Shown here one piece after another: positions 8,580 through 16,724 of a stretch of 64,000 nucleotides of DNA; positions within the stretch are counted from its first letter, which is position 1; every line of letters starts with the position of its first letter. Location of the stretch: the NCBI RefSeq assembly GCF_042656585.1, contig NZ_JBHSPG010000023.1. One strand, 5' to 3'. Source of the DNA: Thalassorhabdus alkalitolerans. GTDB lineage: Bacteria > Bacillota > Bacilli > Bacillales > Marinococcaceae. Both the position numbers and the translations under genes were made by a program. A model generated the notes under the pieces. That model ran no database searches. It was not told the DNA's origin and was given only the letters and a program-made list of their open reading frames with translations.

Positions 8580-9514
8580 TGAATTCCATCCGGTCAGCTC
8601 TTGAAAATATGATGAAGGATCAAAAATGGGAAAACCGGTATGATCGTCTTAAGCAGGATGTTTACCAATATTCCCGAGTCCAGGAGTTCTTACGAAAGAA
8701 TGAGGAGATCCCGGAAAAAGAGCTTGAGAACAATATCGGAAAATTATATGAGTTTAAAAAAGAGTGGGAAAACTGTGATGCATGTCCTGGTCTTGACCAT
8801 TGCCCAAACCTTCTAACTGGGTATCAGCCGGCACTTTTTACGGAAAGAGGGAAGCTGGAAATCAGATATAACTCTTGCCAGCTGAAGCAGCGGGAGGATG
8901 AACGTAAACGACTGCAAAAATTGATCAAAAGCCTGTATGTACCAAGAGACATTTTAGATGCTACCTTTGAACAAGTAGAACAGGATCATGACACCAGATT
9001 GACTGCTAGTAATGCAGCCCTGGCCTTTGCATTAAATGCTCAGCCTGGAGAAAACGGCAGAGGGTTATATTTATACGGAAAGTTTGGAGTAGGCAAAACC
9101 TATTTAATGGGAGCAGTAATGAATGAACTGGCTCAGCGGCATATTGCAAGCATGATTGTGTATGTGCCCGATTTCTTCAGGGAGATGAAGCAATCAGTTT
9201 CTGATGGGACAGTTCAGGAAAAGCTCGATGAAGTGAAAAGAGCTCCTGTTCTAATATTGGATGACATTGGCGCGGAAACCATGTCCGGCTGGGTGAGGGA
9301 TGATATTTTAGGTGTGATATTACATTATCGAATGATGGAAAAGCTTCCAACCTTATTCACATCTAATTATGATTACGAAGAGCTTGAAGAGCATTTAGCC
9401 TATTCCCAAAAGGGCGGAATTGAACAGTTAAAGGCAAAGAGAATCATGGAAAGAATTAAACCGTTAACCACTCCAGTTTTTATTGAAGGAAAGAATCGAA
9501 GAGAATATAGCTGA
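8579..9514 (+). CDS. dnaI: Primosomal protein DnaI (helicase loader ATPase)
   Basis: AAA+ ATPase that loads the replicative helicase. The 311-residue product has an N-terminal helicase-binding part containing a Cys/His cluster (CDACPGLDHCPN, residues 66-77). The ATPase domain follows, with Walker A GKFGVGKT near residue 169, Walker B VLILDDIG near 225, and sensor 1 TLFTSNYDYEELE. The start ATG shares the last A of the dnaB stop. A strong terminator follows. Confidence 0.95.
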   Translation: MNSIRSALENMMKDQKWENRYDRLKQDVYQYSRVQEFLRKNEEIPEKELENNIGKLYEFKKEWENCDACPGLDHCPNLLTGYQPALFTERGKLEIRYNSCQLKQREDERKRLQKLIKSLYVPRDILDATFEQVEQDHDTRLTASNAALAFALNAQPGENGRGLYLYGKFGVGKTYLMGAVMNELAQRHIASMIVYVPDFFREMKQSVSDGTVQEKLDEVKRAPVLILDDIGAETMSGWVRDDILGVILHYRMMEKLPTLFTSNYDYEELEEHLAYSQKGGIEQLKAKRIMERIKPLTTPVFIEGKNRREYS

Positions 9515-9555
9515 CATCCCACATTAATTTGAGCTTTCCAGAGGAAAATGGGAAG

Positions 9556-9589
9556 GAGCTGTTAAGATTTTTTTCTTAACAGCTCTTTT
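9556..9589 (+). terminator. Rho-independent terminator after dnaI
   Basis: GAGCTGTTAAGA and TCTTAACAGCTC form a 12-bp perfect stem with a T-rich loop and a TTTT tail. Confidence 0.88.
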
Positions 9590-9645
9590 ACATAGGCAGC
9601 GATGGGAAGACTAGCTGAAAACAGCCGTTGTTCCGGATAATGTTT

Positions 9646-10743
9646 TTATTTTCGAGACAGATTTGCTGTTTTCACCAGGGGAGCGGCAAGCATAGATGCT
9701 ACCTTTGCTGAATTTAACTTACTGTTTATTGCTTTTTCAAATAAACGAGTGCCGGCAATTTTTGTTAGACGGTCGTATCCTTTGTTATCCAATTGTTCCC
9801 AGGCTCTTCTAAGAACTAAGGAACGATAGTAACTTTTTCGCAAAGGCTTTGTTAATTCCTCGTATTTCCCTTCGCCAATAATATCCTGGGCAGCATAGAT
9901 CCCTGTCAGAATAGAAGAAAATTGTCCAAAACCGAGAAATGGCATAACGCTTCCAAAGCAATTTCCAGTAAGGAAGGTGTTTCCTATTCTGGGGTATTGG
10001 CATATCCCAAGCTTGTAATGATTCACCTCAAATCTGTCCTTCATCACTAGATCCTGTTTCAGATCCTTGGCTGCTTTATCGTGAAACCTTGATAGTAAAG
10101 CATGTGAATCATATGTGGTTGTTGATTTATATTCAGGGTACCCAAGTGCCATATGGGCTTCATCCCTGGAAAATGGAATAATATAGGCGTAGGAAAGTGG
10201 TGAAATGTTGTTATCCAGCCATATCATAGGAGTACCAGGATCAAAGTTTCCCGATATCATTCCACCAGTAAGGGTGACATTTATGTCATTTTGAAATTCA
10301 GAGATATCCATTGCATAATCAGCATCCCCTGTTGCTAAAATGACATGGGTATAACCTTGTACTAAATCTTTATAGGAGCAGGTTGAGTGAAAACGTACAG
10401 GGGTTTTTACTTGTTCTTCCAACTGCTTTTCTAAAGAGTAAGAAGTCCTTCCTCTTTTAATGGTGTGTCCAAAATGCCCGTGGATTTCAGCTTGCTTCTC
10501 CGGAGAAGTAATAATAATTTTATTAATATGTGATTCGGGTTTTATGTAAATATTATGACTTTCCGCTAAGTAAGTAATGCAATCGTTAACAGGAGTTAAT
10601 AAATTTAAAAATATCTCACCGTTTACAAAACGATCTCCTGCTTCTCCTCTTTTTTCATAAATATCAAAAGGAATCCCATTTCTTTCGAGAATAATAGCAC
10701 TGGTTAGTCCCGAGACTCCCGCCCCCATAATTGCGACTTTCAT
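9646..10743 (-). CDS. FAD-dependent oxidoreductase, geranylgeranyl-reductase-like
   Basis: A 365-residue flavoprotein of unknown substrate. The N-terminus is a Rossmann FAD-binding motif (VAIMGAGVSGLTSA, GxGxxG at residues 7-12) with the following acidic strand end FDIYEKR. A central motif THVILATGDADY is the usual second dinucleotide segment. The region NTFLTGNCFGSVMPFLGFGQFSSILTG resembles the GD-type FAD motif of the p-hydroxybenzoate hydroxylase/geranylgeranyl reductase superfamily, with the aspartate replaced. No signal peptide. The start follows AAGGAGG. It reads opposite to its neighbours and has no counterpart between dnaI and ytxC in B. subtilis; being next to mqnC suggests, but does not show, a role in isoprenoid or quinone chemistry. 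Confidence 0.75.
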   Translation of the reverse strand: MKVAIMGAGVSGLTSAIILERNGIPFDIYEKRGEAGDRFVNGEIFLNLLTPVNDCITYLAESHNIYIKPESHINKIIITSPEKQAEIHGHFGHTIKRGRTSYSLEKQLEEQVKTPVRFHSTCSYKDLVQGYTHVILATGDADYAMDISEFQNDINVTLTGGMISGNFDPGTPMIWLDNNISPLSYAYIIPFSRDEAHMALGYPEYKSTTTYDSHALLSRFHDKAAKDLKQDLVMKDRFEVNHYKLGICQYPRIGNTFLTGNCFGSVMPFLGFGQFSSILTGIYAAQDIIGEGKYEELTKPLRKSYYRSLVLRRAWEQLDNKGYDRLTKIAGTRLFEKAINSKLNSAKVASMLAAPLVKTANLSRK

Positions 10744-11131
10744 TAATGGCCTCCTTGTACTCTTGCTCTTTATTGCCCCCTTAGGCTTAACGATTTTCTT
10801 CTAGCTTATTCTTTATTATTTTCGTAAATTTGAATAACTACTTATACCTGATTAAAAGCAGGAAGTATTTCTATAAAACGGATTTAGTTTGTACATTAAG
10901 GGCTTATAGTTGAGTCTTCTCCTATTTATCTTAAAAGAGACAGAAAGGACGTTTATATGAAAATGTCTTGTTTTCTCTGTTAGGTAATCTTCACGTTTTT
11001 GTGATACGATTAACGTAATGTTCACATAACCATTACTACTATTGATCAGATTTCCATAGAAGGCTCCATACCCAGCCTTTTCCTTGCCGGGCTGGAGATA
11101 CAATCAATGTAAGCAGTTGGGGGAATGAAAG
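10744..11131. other. Divergent intergenic region, oxidoreductase / mqnC
   Basis: This 388-base stretch carries the divergent control regions of the two flanking genes. Visible items are an 8-codon frame at 10957-10983 (MKMSCFLC) behind AGAAAGGACG, a small TCAC/GTGA hairpin near 10991-11004, and CCAGCC/GGCTGG near 11072-11095. No promoter could be assigned firmly and no longer gene is credible here. Confidence 0.4.
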
Positions 11132-12241
11132 ATGAGTATAGATGCAATTTTAGAAAAAGCTGTAAACGGAGAGCGTTTGACTCAAGAAGATGCGGTTCGT
11201 TTATATGAGAGTGATGAAATTGAAAAAATGGGAGCAGCAGCTAATGAAGTGACGAAAAAGTGGCATCCCGAACCTATCACAACGTTTGTGATTGGGAGGA
11301 ATGTCAATTACACCAATTTCTGTGATACGTACTGCCGTTTTTGCGCTTTTTATAGAGCACCCGGTTCCTCTGAAGGATACGTATTAAGCGATGAAGAAAT
11401 TTTCCAAAAAATCCAGGAAACCCAGGACGTTAATGGAACTGAAATTTTAATGCAAGGCGGCACAAACCCGGACCTTCCATTTAGTTATTACACTGACCTT
11501 CTTCGTAATATTAAGAAACGTTTCCCAGGAATAACTATGCATTCTTTTTCTCCTGCGGAGATTTTTAAAATGGTTGAAGTTTCTGGTCTGACTCTTGAAG
11601 AGGTTTTAAGAGATCTTCATGAAGCAGGCCTGGATTCAGTCCCTGGCGGAGGCGCAGAGATTCTTACCGAAGAAACTCGCAAAAAGGTCAGCAGACTGAA
11701 GTGTACCCACGATCAGTGGCTTGAATGCATGAAAACCGTAAAGAAAGTTGGTATGCATGGGACAGCGACAATGGTAATAGGATTAGGGGAATCTAATGAA
11801 GAAAGAGCTCTTCATTTGCAAAGAATCCGTGATGCACAGGACGAAGCCGATTGTTTCCTGGCTTTCATTTCCTGGACATTCCAGCCAGATAATACAAATA
11901 TGAAGGGTGAGAAAATCACTCCTGAAGGTTATTTAAAGAATGTAGCTATCTCTCGCCTGTTCCTTGATAATATTGCTAATTTCCAGTCCTCTTGGGTTAC
12001 AATGGGGCCAGAAGTCGGAAAGAGATCTCTTGAATTCGGCTGTAATGATTTTGGAAGTACAATGATGGAGGAAAACGTTGTTTCAGCAGCTGGAACAACT
12101 CACAAAGTAAATACTAATGAAATCCTTCAGCTTATCAGAGAAGCAGGGAAAATCCCGGCTCAGCGTGATACAAAGTATAATACTCTTAAAGTCTTTGAAG
12201 GAGACCAGTCTGCTGAGAAAGATTTCATTATGCAAAACTAA
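11132..12241 (+). CDS. mqnC: Cyclic dehypoxanthinyl futalosine synthase (radical SAM)
   Basis: Radical SAM enzyme of the futalosine route to menaquinone; it cyclises dehypoxanthine futalosine. The 369-residue product carries CxxxCxxC at Cys64, Cys68 and Cys71 (CDTYCRFC), the MqnC-type segment GTEILMQGGTNPDLPFSYY, and SPAEIFKMVEVSGLTLEEV. These fit MqnC better than MqnE or CofH. B. subtilis uses the classical Men pathway and lacks this gene, so its presence marks a different lineage; other mqn genes are not in this window. The start follows GGGGGAATG. The conserved end sequence GAGGCTGGGACAAAAC follows the stop. Confidence 0.88.
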   Translation: MSIDAILEKAVNGERLTQEDAVRLYESDEIEKMGAAANEVTKKWHPEPITTFVIGRNVNYTNFCDTYCRFCAFYRAPGSSEGYVLSDEEIFQKIQETQDVNGTEILMQGGTNPDLPFSYYTDLLRNIKKRFPGITMHSFSPAEIFKMVEVSGLTLEEVLRDLHEAGLDSVPGGGAEILTEETRKKVSRLKCTHDQWLECMKTVKKVGMHGTATMVIGLGESNEERALHLQRIRDAQDEADCFLAFISWTFQPDNTNMKGEKITPEGYLKNVAISRLFLDNIANFQSSWVTMGPEVGKRSLEFGCNDFGSTMMEENVVSAAGTTHKVNTNEILQLIREAGKIPAQRDTKYNTLKVFEGDQSAEKDFIMQN

Positions 12242-12247
12242 CGAAAA

Positions 12248-12304
12248 GAGGCTGGGACAAAACTGAGCTAAATAGAAGGGCCTTCACCGCGGGTGAGGGC
12301 CCTT
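12248..12304 (+). repeat. GAGGCTGGGACAAAAC motif plus GC-rich hairpin
   Basis: GAGGCTGGGACAAAAC at 12248-12263 is a motif common at the borders of insertion-sequence remnants and repeats in Bacillota. AAGGGCCTTCACC / GGTGAGGGCCCTT (12276-12304) is a 13-bp hairpin with one wobble that could also stop mqnC transcription. Relation to the nearby transposase remnant is inferred. Confidence 0.5.
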
Positions 12305-12314
12305 ACTTAGTTCT

Positions 12315-12505
12315 GTTGATTGTTCAAAAGTACACTCGCTTGCACCTAAAGGTACAAGTGCGACATCCGTTCAATCCTCATTTCATTCGCTTTCACGGTG
12401 TCTTCTATGCCGCAGGCAAGGCTTCAGCTAGCCGGGGTGAAACCCCCGGCGGATCTTCAACTCTTGCTTTTCCCGCAGGCGTCTCGTGATGTTTGAACAA
12501 TCAAC
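12315..12505 (+). repeat. Palindrome-bounded repeat element, copy A
   Basis: A 191-base non-coding element bounded by perfect 14-base inverted repeats, GTTGATTGTTCAAA (12315-12328) and TTTGAACAATCAAC (12492-12505). It contains an internal GCCGGGG/CCCCGGC hairpin (12431-12450). Its core (12384-12429) matches 39 of 46 bases of a second, inverted copy at 57624-57669. It is probably a short interspersed element of the MITE type; mobility is not shown. Confidence 0.7.
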
Positions 12506-12517
12506 GTATATGTACAC

Positions 12518-12543
12518 AAAAAAACGCCTATTCAGGCGCTAAG
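12518..12543 (-). terminator. Minus-strand terminator behind the transposase remnant
   Basis: Read on the minus strand, GCGCCTGAATAGGCG is followed by TTTTTTT. It lies downstream of the decayed minus-strand transposase and is probably its original terminator. Confidence 0.65.
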
Positions 12544-12555
12544 ACTGTCGAGGGA

Positions 12556-12586
12556 GGAACCCACGCTTTTCTAAAGCGTGGGTTCC
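12556..12586. repeat. Perfect 14-bp hairpin
   Basis: GGAACCCACGCTTT-TCT-AAAGCGTGGGTTCC: a perfect 14-bp inverted repeat with a 3-base loop between the IS remnant and the copy A repeat. Such hairpins occur at ends of IS200/IS605-type elements, but no such transposase is present. Confidence 0.6.
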
Positions 12587-12645
12587 TAATGTTTTGGAGA
12601 GTCTTCCAGCCATTTTATTTGCTCTAAAAATACAAAAACACCCCT

Positions 12646-13240
12646 TAGCTGGCTGTGAGGTGGTTGGCGATCTTCTTTATATTCTGCGCTGTGGCTGTCA
12701 TCAGCACCCGTTCCGATGCCCTTTCAAGCTGCGCAACCGGCAGTAGCGAAGCCCGTGGAGCTGTTTAGCGTCCGCGAAGCTTCGCTCAATCGTTCTTTTC
12801 TCTTTTTATAAATCGTCTTTCCTTCTTTGGAAAGTCTGTGTTCCCTGACTTTCTCTTTACTTTCTTCCCAAACATGCCGGGTAAGAACTTTTTTGTGATT
12901 CTGAGCGTTAGTACATTTAGTAAGTAAAGGACAGTTTACACATATTTTTGGATCAGAGTGATATTGACGATAGCCTTCACGGTTCCTGGTCGAATAAGTC
13001 AGGGTAATCCCATTTGGACATGTATAGGTATTGGATTCTTTATTGTATGTATATTTCCATTTTGGCATATATCTCTTCTTAGGCTTAAAGCGACGGTGAG
13101 CGATAACACCCATGGTGTTCCGTTCTTCTATTCCTTTGCATAACGGCATTGTCAATGGGCGGACGACCGTTGTCTTCACTGTAGTAGGGCTTGACTTTGT
13201 CATATATAAGGGACAGGGCTGTGAAAAAGCCTTTCTAAAA
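12646..13240 (-). pseudogene. IS1182-family transposase, internally deleted and frameshifted
   Basis: Remnant of a transposase on the minus strand. Near 13145-13215 a short N-terminal piece reads IYDKVKPYYSEDNGRPPID, the family's conserved start region. At about 13142 it jumps into the C-terminal part GIEERNTMGVIAHRRFKPKK, so most of the catalytic middle is deleted. The C-terminal part runs through GYRQYHSDPKICVNCPLLTKC and RHVWEESKEKVREHR. It then needs two frame changes (near 12795 and 12720) to continue as IERSFADAKQLHGLRY and then ASERVLMTATAQNIKKIAN, with the stop near 12646. It cannot make an active enzyme. Confidence 0.82.
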
Positions 13241-13365
13241 CGAAGGGAGATTGAGTTCAAAAAAAACGGCATGTTCCTCAGCATGTCCCCATATGTATAT
13301 AACAGGAACCAAGACTGTACATACGAGAGGATGACTGGAGCCTATGGGGGCAAGGAGGTATTAAC

Positions 13366-14238
13366 ATGTTTTCAATCATGTTTAATTGTAGAGAAGAGAG
13401 CAGTCACGTATACAATCTATTCGAAAAAGCAGTATCTGAGTTTGAGGAAAGAGGATTAAATATAGGAAGTGTAACAAAAAAGGAAAGCACTCTGTTTTGG
13501 TCCTATAATGGAACAAAAGAAGAATGGGAACATGGGATTCTTCCATATATTTCAGCTGTACTCACTAAGCATGTTGTAGATACAAAGGAGTCTGAATGGC
13601 TTCTTACAAACATTCAGGACGTCTTTTTATACAACGATGTGGAAGTAGCTGCCGAAATTTTGGAGATGGCTTTTTCCGTTCTGGACGGAAAAAAAGCCGA
13701 AATGCCGGTTTATTCCCATTTTTACCATAGAGAATGTTTTATTTATCAGCCTCTGCTGGAGGATTTGAGAAAAAATAAACAGCTGCAGTGGGAACCTTTC
13801 CTGACGTTTAGAATCGGGAAGTACTTTTCCTGTCTTCTACACGCCCTTGAATGTGCAATTGATGAGTATAAATGGGAACAAGAATATCAGACAATGGTTG
13901 AAAGTTTTCGGGATTTCGTTAATAGAACGGTCCCGGCCGTACCGGTGGTTCACCTGGTGTACGGTGAAAAGGTGAGATTTTTTGATGAAAACTATAATGA
14001 AATTACTACACAAATGAGGATGCGCTGTCTCGTTAAAGACTTGGTATTTGAGAAAGAACTTCTCCCGGAAGAAATGGTTATCAGTCCTCTTGTCAGCATG
14101 GCGCCGGAACTGCTGCATATTTATAGTAACTCGGACGAACACGGAGTCATTAAAACATTGCAGGCTGTATTTCAGGAAAGGGTAAAAGTATACCCTCTTC
14201 ATTTCATGAGCAGTCTGAATTTAAAGCAAATTCAGTAA
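13366..14238 (+). CDS. ytxC: Sporulation-associated protein YtxC
   Basis: A 290-residue soluble protein matching YtxC, annotated as a putative sporulation protein in Bacillus; its molecular function is unknown. No signal peptide or transmembrane segment is seen. The N-terminus MFSIMFNCREESSHVYNLFE and the C-terminal region with VYPLHFMSSLNLKQIQ are family-like. The start follows AAGGAGG. It sits directly upstream of the thrS T-box, as in B. subtilis, where dnaI-ytxB-ytxC-thrS is the order; here an IS-containing patch separates it from dnaI and ytxB has moved to 18.7 kb. Confidence 0.85.
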   Translation: MFSIMFNCREESSHVYNLFEKAVSEFEERGLNIGSVTKKESTLFWSYNGTKEEWEHGILPYISAVLTKHVVDTKESEWLLTNIQDVFLYNDVEVAAEILEMAFSVLDGKKAEMPVYSHFYHRECFIYQPLLEDLRKNKQLQWEPFLTFRIGKYFSCLLHALECAIDEYKWEQEYQTMVESFRDFVNRTVPAVPVVHLVYGEKVRFFDENYNEITTQMRMRCLVKDLVFEKELLPEEMVISPLVSMAPELLHIYSNSDEHGVIKTLQAVFQERVKVYPLHFMSSLNLKQIQ

Positions 14239-14267
14239 GGGACATGAATTTCACTTCAGAATTGTGC

Positions 14268-14296
14268 TTGATTTTATTTTTTAATCTCTCTATAAT
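14268..14296 (+). promoter_or_regulatory. Sigma-A promoter of thrS
   Basis: TTGATT (14268-14273), 17-base spacer, TATAAT (14291-14296). Transcript start predicted near 14303. Confidence 0.85.
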
Positions 14297-14302
14297 TACT
14301 AC

Positions 14303-14565
14303 CATAATGAATGACGGGAAATGTAAGGAAGAGGACAAGAGAGGTAATGTACGGATGACAGAGAGGGAAGCCTGTGGCTGGAAGCTTCCTATCGCGGAAT
14401 TGCTTCTTACCACCTCTGAACATCAGCAGGGAACAGACTGTCTTAGTAACTGCTGACGCCTGCCAGGCGTTATCTGGTCTTAAGCTGCTTATTTAATTAG
14501 AAAGCGGAAAAAAGGGTGGAACCACGGGCCACACTCGTCCCTTATGAGGGAGGAGTGTTTTTTTG
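14303..14565 (+). ncRNA. T-box leader of thrS (specifier ACC, Thr)
   Basis: tRNA-sensing leader. The T-box sequence AGGGTGGAACCACG is at 14513-14526. The specifier codon is read as ACC at 14409-14411, directly before ACCTCTGA, the same flank seen in the ilv T-box of this window. The terminator CACTCGTCCC...GAGGGAGGAGTG with a T7 tail ends at 14564. Uncharged tRNA-Thr should favour readthrough into thrS. Confidence 0.92.
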
Positions 14566-14657
14566 TGTCTGAAAATCTTTCTTTTCCCTTTCAATTGTTG
14601 AGCAAATACCTAATTTCCCAGTCCGCGTATGTGAACGATTTAAGAGGAGTGAAGAGA

Positions 14658-16604
14658 ATGTCTGAACAAGTGAAAATTACCTTTCCAGACGGTACTGTAA
14701 AAGAATTTGAACAGGGAGTAACAACAGAGGAAATTGCCTCTTCCATCAGCCCAGGTCTGAAAAAGCAGGCTGTAGCTGGTAAATTAAGCGGCCAGGAGAT
14801 TGATTTACGTACCCCTATAAAAGAGGACGGGGAAATTGAAATCATTACTCTGAAGAACAAGGAAGGAATAGAAATTCTTCGTCACAGTACAGCTCACCTT
14901 ATGGCTCAGGCTCTAAAGCGTTTATATAAAGATGTGAAGCTTGGTGTAGGACCAGTCATAGAAAATGGCTTTTACTATGATATTGATATGCCTGAAACCA
15001 TTCACCCAGAGGATCTTCCCAAAATAGAAAAAGAGATGCAAAAAATCATTGATGAAAATCATGAAATTATACGTAAGGAAGTGTCCAGGGAAGAAGCAAA
15101 GGAAATGTACCGGGAACTCGGTGATGACCTGAAGCTTGAGCTGATTGATGCAATTCCTCAAGGAGAGACTGTGACGATTTATGAACAGGGTGAATTCTTT
15201 GATTTGTGCCGGGGTGTCCATGTGCCAAGTACCGGGAAACTAAAGAAATTTAAGCTGATGAATATATCTGGTGCCTATTGGCGCGGAGACAGCAACAATA
15301 AGATGCTGCAGCGTGTATATGGGACTGCTTTTCCAAAGCAGAATGAGCTTGATGAGTATTTGAAAATGATTGAAGAAGCAAAAGAAAGAGATCACCGTAA
15401 GCTTGGGAAAGAACTTGATATCTTTGCCGTCAGTCAAAAAGTAGGACAAGGTCTCCCTCTTTGGCTTCCAAAAGGAGCTACGGTCCGCAGAGTAATTGAA
15501 CGCTACATCGTTGACTTGGAAGAGCGATTAGGCTACGAACATGTGTATACGCCTGTACTGGGAAGCGTAGAGCTTTACAAAACCTCAGGCCACTGGGATC
15601 ACTATCAAGATGACATGTTTCCTACTATGGAGATGGATAACGAAGACTTAGTCCTGCGCCCAATGAATTGTCCTCACCATATGATGATTTATAAGAACCA
15701 GCTTCACAGTTACCGTAACCTTCCAGTCCGAATCGCCGAGCTTGGTACGATGCATCGCCATGAGATGTCAGGTGCTCTTGCCGGACTCCAGAGAGTCAGG
15801 GCCATGACATTGAATGATGCTCATATCTTCTGCCGGCCGGACCAGTTGAAAGATGAATTTGTACGGGTAGTTGAACTTGTCCAAAACGTATATAAAGACT
15901 TTGGTATTGAGGATTACTATTTCCGTCTTTCCTATCGCGATCCGGAAGATAAAGAAAAGTATGTGGATAATGATGAAATGTGGACAAAGTCCCAGGCTCT
16001 TCTTAAGGAAGCAATGGATGATATGAACGTGGAATACGTGGAAGCAGAAGGAGAAGCGGCATTTTATGGACCCAAGCTTGATGTGCAAGTGAAAACGGCT
16101 TTAGGGAAAGATGAAACGCTCTCTACCGTACAGTTAGATTTCCATCTGCCGAATCGTTTTGACTTAACATATATTGGTGAAGATGGCCAGGAACATCGTC
16201 CTGTTGTTATCCATCGCGGGGTAGTATCAACCATGGAACGTTTTGTTGCTTTCTTAATTGAAGAGTACAAAGGCGCATTTCCAACGTGGCTTGCTCCAGT
16301 GCAAGCAAAGGTGATTCCAGTATCTGCCCAGGTTCATATGGAATATGCCAAACAGGTAGAGGATAAGCTGCGTCAAGCCGGAGTGCGGGTAGAAGTGGAT
16401 ACAAGAGATGAAAAAATCGGTTATAAAATCCGTGAAGCTCAAATGAAGAAAGTGCCTTATATGCTTGTCCTCGGAGATAAAGAGATTGAGGCTGAAGGTG
16501 TTAATGTACGCAAATATGGTGAGCAAAAATCTGAGTCAGTTTCATTAAAACAGTTTATAGAAAAAATCACTACTGAGATTTCCGATCGTTCAAAAAAACA
16601 ATAA
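14658..16604 (+). CDS. thrS: Threonyl-tRNA synthetase
   Basis: Charges tRNA-Thr. The 648-residue product has the N-terminal TGS domain (ITFPDGTVKEFEQGVTTEEIA), the editing domain with HSTAHLMAQALKRLY and the GEFFDLCRGVHVPSTGKL segment, the class II catalytic core (RPMNCPHHMMIYK and RIAELGTMHRHEMSGALAGLQRVR), and the C-terminal anticodon-binding domain (KIGYKIREAQMKKVPYMLVLGDKE). I chose ATG 14658 behind AAGAGGAGTG. An in-frame ATG at 14544 lies inside the T-box terminator and is rejected. Regulated by the T-box directly upstream. Confidence 0.97.
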   Translation: MSEQVKITFPDGTVKEFEQGVTTEEIASSISPGLKKQAVAGKLSGQEIDLRTPIKEDGEIEIITLKNKEGIEILRHSTAHLMAQALKRLYKDVKLGVGPVIENGFYYDIDMPETIHPEDLPKIEKEMQKIIDENHEIIRKEVSREEAKEMYRELGDDLKLELIDAIPQGETVTIYEQGEFFDLCRGVHVPSTGKLKKFKLMNISGAYWRGDSNNKMLQRVYGTAFPKQNELDEYLKMIEEAKERDHRKLGKELDIFAVSQKVGQGLPLWLPKGATVRRVIERYIVDLEERLGYEHVYTPVLGSVELYKTSGHWDHYQDDMFPTMEMDNEDLVLRPMNCPHHMMIYKNQLHSYRNLPVRIAELGTMHRHEMSGALAGLQRVRAMTLNDAHIFCRPDQLKDEFVRVVELVQNVYKDFGIEDYYFRLSYRDPEDKEKYVDNDEMWTKSQALLKEAMDDMNVEYVEAEGEAAFYGPKLDVQVKTALGKDETLSTVQLDFHLPNRFDLTYIGEDGQEHRPVVIHRGVVSTMERFVAFLIEEYKGAFPTWLAPVQAKVIPVSAQVHMEYAKQVEDKLRQAGVRVEVDTRDEKIGYKIREAQMKKVPYMLVLGDKEIEAEGVNVRKYGEQKSESVSLKQFIEKITTEISDRSKKQ

Positions 16605-16691
16605 AAATATACTTGATTTATGTGACAGATTAAGATAATATATTTTCTTGGGACATCATTCCCTATTGAACCCATTGAAATTAGAAATGAA

Positions 16692-16718
16692 TTGACACCT
16701 TCAGTTCATTATGATAAT
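16692..16718 (+). promoter_or_regulatory. Promoter of the infC operon
   Basis: TTGACA at 16692-16697 with GATAAT at 16713-16718 (spacing 15, short) or a shifted TAATGT at spacing 17. The -35 is perfect; the -10 choice is uncertain. Confidence 0.6.
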
Positions 16719-16724
16719 GTTAGA

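Noticed and set aside
10990..11030. FNR- or Rex-like site upstream of mqnC (TGTGA ... TCACA)
   Set aside because: The half-sites are 17 bases apart, far from the spacing needed by either regulator.
10852..11103. 83-codon minus-strand frame between the FAD oxidoreductase and mqnC
   Set aside because: No ribosome-binding site, unusual composition, no recognisable domain, and it covers the probable divergent promoter region.
12958..13459. Plus-strand frames opposite the transposase remnant
   Set aside because: They are antisense shadows of the IS1182 fragment and of the ytxC start.
14249..14460. Coding frame upstream of thrS
   Set aside because: It lies inside the T-box leader RNA.
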